The notes below the pieces were generated by a model, which did no database searches, was not told where the DNA came from, and saw only the letters and a list, made by a program, of their open reading frames with translations. Positions 31,128 to 41,368 of a stretch of 64,000 nt of DNA are shown here, piece by piece. The first letter of the stretch is position 1. Each line of letters starts with the position of its first letter. The position numbers and the translations under genes are program-made. This stretch comes from Xenoacremonium recifei (Eukaryota; Ascomycota; Sordariomycetes; Hypocreales; Nectriaceae): assembly GCA_012184525.1 (NCBI GenBank), contig WOFQ01000015.1:62001-126000 (forward strand), read 5' to 3'.

Positions 31128-31970
31128 TCATTTGGCCGTCCCCTCCAGATACATCCTCACCGTCCTCCCAATCTGCCCATCCGTCTCCTTCCACTCCTTC
31201 GCCGCCCTCTCCCCCACCCACGCCCTCACCCCCTCCAGCACCTCCTTCGCCGCCTCCTTCTCAACCTTCTTCCCGCCCCTCTTCTGCCCAAACACCACCT
31301 CAACCCTCATCCCTTTACTCAGAAACCCGTCCAGCTGCCGCAGCTTCGTCTGCAGATCGTTCTCGCCAATCCCCCAGTTCAGCTCCAGCTCCTTAGTCTT
31401 GGTGCTCGTCGCGCGCGCCACCCGCTTGCGTTCCCGCACCTCCTTCTGCCGCTCGTACTCGTCCTTCTTGTTCACCACCTTGCACAGCGCGAACTGCTCG
31501 GGGATGCCGTCGCGCGGGCGGCCCGGCACGTACGGCGTGATCATGCGCAGCGAGTCGCCCTCGCTCAGCCGCGCGAGCACGTGGCGCGTTAGCAGCGGGC
31601 CCTCGCGCACGCCGCCGTCCAGCACCATGATCTTCGGGTCGCGGATCTCGTGGTCCTGCGGCATGCGGCCGCGCCCCGACTTCTCGATGTCCTGCTTCGT
31701 CGTGTAGCCGCGCCGGGCGACCTCCTCAGACGCCTCGCCGTCTTCGGAGAGGTTTGGCACCGCCGTGGACGAGGGGCCCTTCTTGTGTCGGCGCGGAGAT
31801 GTTACCAGAGACCGGCTCTGGACGAGGCTCTGGGCCTGGAGGGCGCGGGCGCGGCCGTGGAGGACGGGGAGGAGCTGGCGTTGGAGGGATGGCTCATGGC
31901 GCTCCAATGGGGAGACGAAGACCCGGTACAGGGCCCGGCGGGAGCTCTGTAGGCATTGGAAGCCGCTCAT
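31128..31970 (-). CDS. Mitochondrial translation initiation factor IF-3 (Aim23-like)
   Basis: Single exon, 280 residues. The first 60 or so residues are rich in Arg, Ser and Leu and nearly free of acids, ending near SRSLVTSPRRHKK: a mitochondrial presequence. The IF3 N-domain follows (HEIRDPKIMVLDGG, GDSLRMITPYVPGRPRDGIP, FALCKVVNKKDEY). Then come a basic linker and a C-domain with KELELNWGIGENDLQTKLRQ and GMRVEVVFGQKRGGKK. IF3 binds the small mitoribosomal subunit and supports start-codon selection. The extended IF3 fold fits fungal Aim23 proteins. The gene lies convergent to ALB1 and divergent from IMP1. Confidence 0.85.
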   Translation of the reverse strand: MSGFQCLQSSRRALYRVFVSPLERHEPSLQRQLLPVLHGRARALQAQSLVQSRSLVTSPRRHKKGPSSTAVPNLSEDGEASEEVARRGYTTKQDIEKSGRGRMPQDHEIRDPKIMVLDGGVREGPLLTRHVLARLSEGDSLRMITPYVPGRPRDGIPEQFALCKVVNKKDEYERQKEVRERKRVARATSTKTKELELNWGIGENDLQTKLRQLDGFLSKGMRVEVVFGQKRGGKKVEKEAAKEVLEGVRAWVGERAAKEWKETDGQIGRTVRMYLEGTAK

Positions 31971-32295
31971 GGTGGCCGCCGTCAGTTTTGAGGCGGCAAC
32001 GGTTCGAATTGGTCGCAGGAGACAAAGCTGGTATGAGCTTCGGTGGTTGAGAAGAGGTGTCTCGTGCTTCTCCAGCTTCTTCAGCTCAATGCCGGCCCCG
32101 GAACGTCACTGTGGAGATCCCGCTGTCCCCAGCCAATCAGCGGCCCACAAAGCTCAGTCCAGGGACAAGCTTCAACTCGTCTCAATCACTACCTCTTACA
32201 TCCAACCGTCTAAAACGCTTCCCATCTCAGCCTCACATCGCTCGATATCGAGTCGTTCTCAACAGAATCGCCCCTCAGGGGGCCCCGGTCCAGAA
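31971..32295. promoter_or_regulatory. Divergent promoter of mitochondrial IF3 and IMP1
   Basis: A 325-bp shared upstream region between two genes for mitochondrial proteins. A plus-strand frame enters it from the left, but it has no ATG context matching conserved sequence before IMP1. Confidence 0.55.
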
Positions 32296-32856
32296 ATGGC
32301 ATTCCACTTCTCCCGCCATCCCCTCCGCACCACCATCTCCTTCTTCAAGGCCACCTGCCTCATCCACCTAGGCCTCAGTCACGGATACAACATCTGTCCC
32401 GCCCAAGGTCCCTCGATGCTGCCGACTTTCACTGTTGACGGCGACTGGATCCTCTGTGACAATACACACCGCTTTGGCCGGGGCATTAACGTCGGGGATC
32501 TCGTCATATATCGCATCCCCGTCTTCACCAACCAATGGGGTGTGAAACGCGTGACGGGCATGCCTGGCGATTACGTCTCTGTTGGAACGCCCGGGGAGCC
32601 TGGCGAGGAGCTCATGATACAGGTAAGTTGTGAAATCGTATATTTTCGGAAATTACAGGACTCATGAAGCGAACAGGTCCCTGAAGGCCACTGCTGGATC
32701 ACAGGAGACAACCTCCCTGCATCCCGAGACTCGCGGCATTTCGGGCCCTTGCCGCTGGCACTTGTCTCTGGAAAGACAATTGCCAAAGTTTTGCCGTGGA
32801 GAGAGCGTAAATGGATTAAAAACGGTCTAGAAAGTATAGATGAGGACCAACTATGA
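32296..32856 (+). CDS. IMP1: Mitochondrial inner membrane protease subunit 1
   Basis: Two exons, 32296-32622 and 32677-32856, 168 residues, a normal length for Imp1. It is a type I signal peptidase-like Ser/Lys protease (family S26) that cuts sorting signals of intermembrane-space proteins, working at the outer face of the inner membrane with Imp2. The catalytic Ser is Ser40 in GPSMLPTF; the general-base Lys is Lys84 in VKRVTGMPGD. The third S26 box, GHCWITGDNLPASRDSRHFG, starts exon 2. One N-terminal hydrophobic segment (about residues 12-28) serves as membrane anchor. The upstream in-frame extension to 31765 lacks family similarity and was not used. Confidence 0.94.
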
Positions 32857-33487
32857 GGCATCCGGAGTCAATGATACCGTCATGTATTAGCTACAGCCCC
32901 TTGTAATCGGCCACTGTATAATAGATACCACTACTACGTCCTCTCCGTGCCTGGGTATAGAAACTTCTCGGCGTCATGGTCTAATTACAACCGCGGTTCC
33001 AAAGCCCGCCCCTCTCCTAAAATAAAGCGCGGCCTCTCCAAGTCCAAATTCGTTCCGCAAACAAGGCTAAACCTCCCCAGCGGCTGTACGAGCAACCGCA
33101 AATGCATCGTTACAAAGAAAAAGAAAAAAAAGAAATGCCGTTGCTTGTCCCTCTAGCCCCATACCAAGCCCGACCTCTCAACGAGTACCCGCTTGGGCAA
33201 AGCCCCCAAAGCCTGTTGAATGTCATCGTCGAGCGGGAAGAAAATAGAGAATGGATCAAAAAGGAAAAGCCGCCCAACCATATAAAGCAATGCCATGAAA
33301 TCAAGATGCGGTCTTGGAACTCAAGTTCAAGACGCCACCAACACCGTTGCCCACGCCAATCCCCAATGCCCCTGCCGAAACGCTTCCGCTTTTATGCGAG
33401 AAATAAAACACGATGAACCGACCGACCTCTGCTTCCATGTCGACAAAACTCGTTGCTCACCAAGTCCACTGCATTCTTATGAGGAGC
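32857..33487. other. Intergenic, tail to tail
   Basis: 3' flanks of IMP1 and VAC8. A-rich run at about 33113-33136. No gene seen. Confidence 0.55.
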
Positions 33488-35571
33488 TCAGCCCTCAATA
33501 TGAGCCTTCGACATGCCCTGTCCAAGGAGCTCAATGCAGCGTTGAGCCAGATTGATCACTTCACCTTCGTCTTCGTCCTCGAAACCAGGGTTAGGCTCGA
33601 CCTGGCGGTTTGCGATCTCCCGAATAGATTCGACGATGTCCTCGGACTTTCCGATACGCCCAATCAAGGTCTTGTCCTCAGATTCAAAAAGCTGCAAGAG
33701 GGTCCAGACTGCAATGTGCTGGAAAGTCGCGTCGCCAGACTGGAGGAACCGGCAGAGGTATCCATGAATTCCACCATTTGGTTCGTTCCAGTTTTGCACA
33801 AAGATGGAGTAGTCACCCACTGCAAGAATTAGCATTGCCGAGTCTCGTTGCTAAGCATATAGTTAAACGTACCTTTAGAAGACAGATTGCCCAGAGCGGC
33901 AGCACTATTGCCTTGGACTTCAATGCTAGGTGAATGGGTGAGGGGAATCAGGACATCGCATACTCCCAGGTTCAGCAGATGAGTTTTGAGATCATCGCTG
34001 AGAGCAAGCACGGCGATCGCTGCTGTCATCTCTGACTGGACGGTGACAGGGACGTCAAGGACCAACTGCTTGCACTTTTGCACAGCACCAGCTTCCAAAA
34101 CGAGAGCCTTGTTTCGGTCGGAACTAGCAGCCAAGTTGCGAAGGGTAGAGATAGCATGGCACTGGATCTCTTCGTTGTCAGTTGACCCCAGGAGGTCGAC
34201 AAGCGGTTTCAAGAAGTTGGCCTCGATTATAGGAGACTCGTTCATAGGATGGATGGAGATGTTGCGGATGCAGGCAACGGCCGACAGGATCAGGGGGAGG
34301 TACGATGACTGCAGAAGACGGAGAAGAGGCGAGAGACCGTTGGCTCGAACAATTTCCAGCTGATACTTCTCGTCTGAGGCAAGATTTCTAAGAGCGAGAG
34401 CGGCTTGACACTGGACTTTGGGCGATGAAGAGTCCATAAGATTCACCAGAGACTGGACGAGCTTGGGTTCGGTTTGTGAGAGTTTTCGTCGGTTGTTGGC
34501 ATCCACGGCAATGTTGCTCAGAGCTGTAGTGCAGTAGTACTGCACGTCGACATCCGGCGAGGAGAGGAGCTGGACGAGAACAGGGATGGCACCGGCATTA
34601 ACGAGCTGCTGTCGGTTCTCGTCTTTGGGTCTGTCAGAGCGATTCTCTGGATCTATCAGGGAGATCACGTACCAGAATGCGTCATGTTGAGCAAGGCTCC
34701 GGTTGCATTTCTCTGCACCCGCATGTCTCGCGACTTGGCCAGTCGAGTCAACGGTCCCAGGGCTCCAGATCGTGCAATTTTGGCCTTGTTCTCCTCATGT
34801 GTAGCTAGATTGGTGATACATCCCACGGCATTGCACTGAACCTCAACGTTGGGTGACAGCATCTGTCGGATCAAAGGTGTCAAACCGCCTCGCTGCACGA
34901 TCAACACCTTGTTCTCAGCTACAAATGTGTGGTTAGTCCAACACTTATGCGCGGGGGTTGGGCTAACATACTGTTCACAGCAAGATTCCCAAGCGCAGCA
35001 CTGGCAGCTCGTTGGACCTCGATATCGGGACACTGGAGCAGAAACAGAATGGGTTCGAGGGTATCACGATCAACCTCCCGAACATCTAGCCGCGTCCAAG
35101 TCAGCACAGCTCTCGTGGATGTGGTTACTCATGTCTCGTCTCGCGGCCGAATGGACAGTGGGACAGATTCATGAAGAGCCCGTTACTAAGCTCCGGCCTC
35201 TACCAACGTACCTCGCTCTGTGATCTCGGCAAACGTCAGGCTTGCGCTTCGCTGGAGGTCGACATTTTCAGAGAAAACCAGGGTGCTAAGGGCACGGAGG
35301 GGTTCTCCCTGGAAGAAATCGGTCTCGTTCCGCTGCTCTTTCGTCAGCCACTTCACAAAGCAGGCGGTTCCGGGGGTCAGGATAGGGCACATACGTTCTC
35401 GAGATACTGCAGGAGGTCGGCGACGGCTTCTCGCTCGCTATCGGCGAGGACGGGTTCGTAGAGGCCGTCACGGGCTCGCCCTGGGACAGCATCAGCGTGG
35501 CGCTCTTCCATCGCCGAGGCATAGCCCGAAGCATCCCTACCTCCGCAGCATGTCGAGCTACAGACACCCAT
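33488..35571 (-). CDS. VAC8: Vacuolar armadillo-repeat protein Vac8
   Basis: Seven exons (35571-35541, 35480-35395, 35332-35212, 35085-34972, 34918-34673, 34622-33873, 33819-33488) give 559 residues, close to yeast Vac8 (578). The start [10 protein letters not shown] has Gly2 for N-myristoylation and Cys4, Cys8 and Cys9 for palmitoylation, which anchor Vac8 to the vacuole. The rest is a chain of about a dozen armadillo repeats (for example [21 protein letters not shown], split over residues of exon 5, and [22 protein letters not shown]). Vac8 serves vacuole inheritance, nucleus-vacuole contact and selective autophagy with Vac17, Nvj1 and Atg13. Intron 1 (35540-35481) is 60 nt and stop-free, so a naive frame would add 20 spurious residues; the joined [14 protein letters not shown] matches the family. 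Intron 3 is unusually long (126 nt). Confidence 0.95.
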
Positions 35572-38460
35572 GGCGGGGGCGAAGAGGTGTATTCGGCCTC
35601 GATCGTAGATTGTATGAAGGGGGGTTGGATTCTATGGCTCGGGACGTCGTCGGGTCACGGGAGAGCGTCGGCCCCGGATGTCTGGATGCGATGCCAGGAC
35701 GAGCGAGGTCGGAAGCGTGGACTCGACGGCGGAATCGCGAGCGGGTTCAAGACGATGATGGATGGCGGATGACGATGCCGATGGCGATGTCGGTGTCGCT
35801 TGCGGTGTCTGCCGGAGCAACGTTTTTTGTTGTTGTCGACGGAGCGGATGAGAGGGAGGACCGGCGAGTGCCCACTTGTCGGAAATAACGTCACAGCAAC
35901 TGGTCGGTCTGGACTGCAGCTTCTCGCGCGAAAGCGGGCCGGGAGGAGAGGAGATGGAAATGGAAGCCGCCGCAGAGAGCAGGTGCCGGCTTTGCTTTGG
36001 GGTCGCGAAGGATAGAGGCTTGGAGCGGTGAACAGCCTGGATGCTGGTGGGTTGCGAGATTGGAGAGAGAGACAGAACCCGGGCTGAATGACGAGAGGGA
36101 ATGGACGAAAGAGCGAGTCGGGGCCCAAGCATGGAAGCAACCTGGAAGCAAGCAAGCTGGCAAGTGGAGGTACTGCCGGTACAGTCGTGGCCACCGAGGG
36201 TACCTGAGGCCAAGGTACCGGTAGCGCTCCCGAGGCCTGCCTTAGCGCGCGTGTGCGCTGGCGGGCTGCGTCACATTTGCTGGAGCGCCTGAGGTCATGT
36301 ACCCTGGCGGGGAAGTCACTGGGCGGTACCTGTGTACGGTGGGCCGCCAGGCACTGATGACTTACAGGGGCCCTGGCCCTGGGCAGCCTCATCCAATGTC
36401 ATGGCAGCCGTTGATCTCTTGCAGCCCGGGCCGCGAGCTTCGATTGGGCGAGCTGTTGAGCTCGATTACGGTGAGCCTGTCAACGCTCGACAGTCCCGAG
36501 CTTCCGGGTTGCGCAAGGAGTCTACTTTGCATGCATGTTACTGACCGACCCTTCCCTCGCGTCCCCGTCCCTGGCATCGGATTTGTTATTCTCGTGCGTG
36601 TCACCGGAATTCCATGAGTGCTCCCTTTGTTCGGTTCGGGCCAATTCTCGACCAAGTGCCTGACATTGGCCCACTGGTGCTTTGTTGGGCCAAGGCCAAT
36701 TCCAGTCCGCGTCGAACTGGCTGAGACAGAGATCTGATACACGGGTTCGGTTGGGTCTAGTACAGTAGATAGGGCAGCGCTCCAACATGTAACGAAGTGT
36801 CGGGATCTCTTGGGATGTCGGCTCTCTCAGCTACCTACCCTGGACTCTCAATTTCCAGGCCTCGATTTCTGGGTACGGTGAAAGGCTTGTATGCAAATAT
36901 AGATTCTAGGTTGATAGTCATGATATTCGTGTTCTCTAGGCATATTTCTAAGGTGTCGCGGCTGCCTGATTACTTCGTATTCGGTAGTGGTGTACACGAT
37001 TCTTATCCGAAATACCCTTTGTTGCAAAGTCATCATGGCTTCACGAAATGACAGCATCACCTCAGTTGTAAAGAACCTATCCATGGTTATTGCGTTGGGC
37101 ATTATTTTGAAGCTTGCCCAAAAACGTCGTGTATGAAAAAGATTTGACCGACTTTTAACTCTTTGACTTTGATAGGAGTCGTACAAGTCCAATCATTGCA
37201 GATGTTGAGATTCCAGTAGTTAAGAAACATACCTCTCCAATCAATGGCCAGGGCCTTATCAGTCGACACCATCGAATGATTGACGGCCCTAAGGCGAGCT
37301 TGTCGGCAGTCGCTGTGAACAGCGGATGTCGATGTTATTGATAAATCCTGGACCGAGAAGTCAATTCATATTGTACTTATGCAGTTAAGTGGCCGTAAGA
37401 TTCCTTTCGGTGAGCGATTGCTGAAGCTGTATTAATCAGATAAATGTCTTATGAAGGCTCACTACGCCGGGGAAGCAACTATGGCGCACAATTCCCCGAG
37501 ACGATATCAGATGAATGAGCTCCTGGAGTTCTCGTATTTTCACTTCACCGCATGTCTTTTTGGGAGCAATGACACGGCTTCAAGTCAAGCCCTCTGTACT
37601 GCCCCCAAATGGGCATCAAGTGCCAAATCCAGCTGTCTGCATCAGCTGCAAGCGATCCGATCCCCAGTTCGGCCTCATACATTATCAGTGACGTCTACCT
37701 TATTATCGCAGGCACTGGCCGGGGCAAGCAAGCACCCGTAAGGTCCAGCAGCTCCAGCCAGCTAAGTGCGGCAAGGCAGCCTTAGGTACCTAGCCTTAGC
37801 CTTGCCTGCTCCTCTCCATCTCCAGCTCCTGCCCGGCCTCGATGGCACGCCGTCTCGTCTCCCCCATCTTTCCCCTCTAATCTTTCCTCCCCTCTTCCAT
37901 CCTCACTCCAGAGAGATCTCTCTGCTCTCCACCATCGTCGAGAGCCATCTGCCATCGCATCGATCCATCCCCACCAGTGCCGGCTTCTGGGCCCTCCGAC
38001 GGCCTCAAGCGCGCTGCCGACCCCTGACGATTTGCCTGCGTGACCACCCGAGGGCATCCCAACACGGCCTAGGCCACCAAGCCGCTCGCCCGCTCACTCG
38101 CCGCTCCATCGCCAATCGCCAATCCCGCACCCCAGATCACGGCAGTCAGCAGCCAGCAAGCCAGAAGCAGCTTCGACGACAAGCCCTCCCTTGTCTGTCT
38201 GTCTGTGTGTCTGAGCCTGTGCCGTGTACTCGAGCCGTACGAGTCGCACCCTCCAGAAAGGTGGCTTGGGCACTGGAATGAAGGGGAATCCCAACGATCC
38301 CTTCCGGCGTCCCTCCACTGCATGACCACGTCGCACCCGGCACAACGTCCACCACGCTCACTCGCCCAAGCCCAAGCCCAAGCTCAAGCTCAAGCTCCCG
38401 CCCGAGCTCCCGCCCAACAAGCTGAAGCCCACGGGCCAGACGCCGCAGCCCCCCGCCGTC
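35572..38460. other. Long divergent intergenic region VAC8-SNF4
   Basis: 2.9 kb. Frames up to 245 codons near 35655-36392 overlap one another on both strands in GC-rich, low-complexity DNA and look like chance. The stretch from about 37790 to 38460 is C/T-rich, as in leaders of strongly expressed fungal genes, with a TCTG microsatellite near 38188-38212 and an AAGCCC/AAGCTC hexamer repeat near 38365-38410. It is probably the SNF4 promoter and leader. I see no conserved gene. Confidence 0.5.
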
Positions 38461-40027
38461 ATGGCTGAAGAAGCTCCCGCCGACGTTTTGGGAGGCGGTG
38501 GTGGTGCCAATCCCGCCGCTGATGCTGCTGCCGGCGTCGCTCCGGCGGGTGCTGCCACTACTTCTCCCACCACCACCACAACCTCGTCGGGTCACGAGCA
38601 CCTCCCCCCGGCTGCTGCCGCCGTCCCTGTCCCTCAATTTGTCGCTCCCTCATCCTACCTCCGTCCCAAGACGTCTGTCTCCAACCGGACCGCAATGGCC
38701 CAGCCCGAGCCCAAGCCGCCGAGTCCTCTCGACAAGGAACAGCAGCAGGGTCTGGTGAGTTTTCTCTTGGCTTCACTCTGCCCCTCCTTCCTCCTCCCCC
38801 TCCCTCGCGCTCGTCCACCAGGACATCTACCGTTACTGCGCATACTATTGACGTTGAAACGGTAACGCCCATCTTACCGGCGCAAGGGCCCTCTACCAAA
38901 CCCCGCCATGATCATGCTTTGTTGGACGGTTGCTAATATTATGCCGTCTTCCCGCTGCAGAATGCCATCCGCGATTTTCTCAAGGTTCGAACGAGTTACG
39001 ATGTCTTGCCGTTGTCCTTTCGCCTGATCGTCCTCGACACGGACCTCCTCATCAAGAAGAGCTTGAATATCCTCATACAAAATTGTTTGTGACCCGTGAC
39101 CCCGCTCGCTGCCCTCGCGTGCCCCCCAATCCGGCGACGAGGCTGAGTACTGATAATGCCTATAGCAATCGTCTCTGCCCCTCTCTGGGATTCGCAAAAT
39201 GCTCGTTTCGCAGGAATCTTGACGAGTACCGACTTCATAAATGTAATTCAATATTACTGCCAGTTTCCCGACGAGATCGGCAAGCTGGACCAGTTCCGTC
39301 TCAGCAGCCTCCGAGGTTCGTTCCGGTCAACGCTTCGACGTCCGGTATCGCTAACGACGCAATAGATATCGAGAAGGCAATTGGTGCGATTCCGATAGAA
39401 ACGGTGTCCGTCCATCCTTCGAGACCACTCTTCGAGGCATGCCGGCGCATGCTTAAGACTCGTGCACGACGAATTCCTCTCGTGGATATCGACGACGAGA
39501 CTAAGAGGGAGATGGTCGTCTCCGTCATTACGCAATACCGCATCCTCAAATTCATCGCCGTGAATAATGAGAACAACACAATCCTCCTCAAGAAGACCGT
39601 CCGGGACATTGGCCTCGGCACCTACAAGGGCATCTCCACAGCGTATATGGACACGCCCGTTCTCGATGTCATCCATGCCATGGTCAAGCACAATATCAGC
39701 TGCGTGCCGATTACCGACAGAGAAGGTGGGCTGCTGAATGTGTTCGAGGCTGTAGATGTCATCCCATGTATCAAGGGTGGTGCCTACGAAGACCTGGATG
39801 GTTCGGTTGGTGAGGCCCTGTGCAAGCGACCTGACGACACCCCGGGAATCTACACGTGCAGTGAATACGACCGGCTAGACTCTATTTTTGATACGATCCG
39901 GAAGAGTAGAGTACACAGACTGATCGTCGTAGACGACGACAACAAGCTGAGGGGCGTGATATCACTCTCAGATATTCTTAAGTACGTCCTGCTTTCCGGA
40001 GAGGAGGACACCACGAACTGGCAATGA
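38461..40027 (+). CDS. SNF4: AMPK/SNF1 complex gamma subunit (CBS-domain protein)
   Basis: Four exons (38461-38754, 38961-39084, 39166-39315, 39366-40027) give 409 residues. After an Ala/Pro/Thr-rich N-terminal tail (about 90 residues) the Snf4 core starts at [20 protein letters not shown]. Four CBS repeats follow in two Bateman modules ([34 protein letters not shown] with [48 protein letters not shown]). The subunit binds adenine nucleotides and controls the Snf1 kinase in glucose derepression. The second intron has a slightly unusual GTTTGT donor and the third GTTCGT. A later in-frame Met at 38695 is an alternative start; the long tail is not needed for identification. Confidence 0.93.
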
Positions 40028-41368
40028 CGGGATCATGCCGAGGACTGAGAGATGATGACGATGCCCACGATATGCGATGCCCGTTACGACGGTTTCTGGG
40101 TGGGGATGGGAAAGGGGCAGTCAAGGGTCAGACTGGGATGCATCCAACAGGCGCATGGGGAAATCAATGGGTGGAATACCACGGTGTTGTCGTTGTTGTA
40201 GAGGGGCGAGTAGTCTGTCTTCTTCTGTGAGTATAGACGGATTGCTGGATCGTGTGTGATGCACTGATCCGGGTGCTCTAGATGCCAGATGCGTCTCTAG
40301 TCCCAGGAGCGGCTCATTTGGGAGGGTGTCAGGAGTAGGAGTAGGAGTAGGAGCCCGGGGACAGCTGGCGCCGCATCTGGATTCTGGTTCAGACGACAAT
40401 GTTTTAATGCTTATGATGCACTACTTAATTAGACGCACTCCTTAGACTGCGCCACCGTGCGTCTCTGCCTATGGGTGAAGCCGCCAAGTCCGTAGCAGTG
40501 TGTACCGGTACTCTGGTTGGAGAAGGGGAGGCGGATGCTGCTCTGTGGCGGCCGTTCGGGGAGACGTACTGGGCGTCGGGGAGACTTGGTATAAAAATAG
40601 ACATACCGTTTGCCCGAGCCACTGCAACACCATGGGTGACACAGCTGCTGCAAATCCGTGTCCATCTCCGCATCTCAGTGGGAGATGACTTGAGTGAGGA
40701 TGCGAAGATATTACTGTCAACCTGGACGGCAGGAGGCCAGTAACGGGATTGGATGCCTGAGCATGTCGCCATTTGGCCTGAGGCGGTCACCTGGCACGGG
40801 GCCGAGTTCCTTCCCCAACGCGGGTTGCTGCATCACGAGGGCGAATCCTGCTTCTGGACACTGACACTCCCGTGCCGTCTGCGCCAACGGCGAAGAAATT
40901 TGCATCTGACAAACGCCCTCTCCGTCGGGCTCAATGCTAGGTCATACCTTACCAGCCTTGTTGTTTTCGTCGAGTCCGCGGTCCCTTCCGCCTCACTGTT
41001 TGGCATTGAGTTCACCGTGTGCCCGATTGAGAGCGCCGGGAAAGTCTCGTCACTATCGGCCGGCCGAGAGTCCCCAGGAAGCAGCCATCTGATCGATCCT
41101 ATTGACAGGATCCGATAGCATCTCCTTCTGCCGAAGTCTATCTCTTGTTTCTCCTCTCCTCGCCATTCTCGGTCGGACACGATGGACCTGCTGCTTATCC
41201 GCACACAGTCTCGTCGTTGTGACACGTGAAGTCGCTTCTCCATTTTCTTTTCGATATTGTCGTTACTGAGCCCGAACAGCTTCCGTTACCCTGCAGTTCT
41301 TACTTCGCCCATCGCCGAGTCCGACGTCGATGCTGCGGCCGGCCGATGCCGCAACTGATTGAAACTCG
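40028..41368. other. Intergenic SNF4 to RhoGAP gene
   Basis: 1.3 kb with a short (GGAGTA)n run at about 40332-40353. Overlapping frames on both strands at 40425-40790 and 40753-41243 show no domain. It is probably the SNF4 terminator region and the RhoGAP gene promoter. Confidence 0.5.

Noticed and set aside
31045..31952. Plus-strand frames of up to 220 codons
   Set aside because: Antisense to mitochondrial IF3, Ser/Arg/Pro-rich shadow composition.
35655..36392. Overlapping minus-strand frames of 245 and 193 codons upstream of VAC8
   Set aside because: Two frames overlap over most of their length, are Arg/Ser/Pro-rich with no domain, and lie in low-complexity GC-rich DNA.
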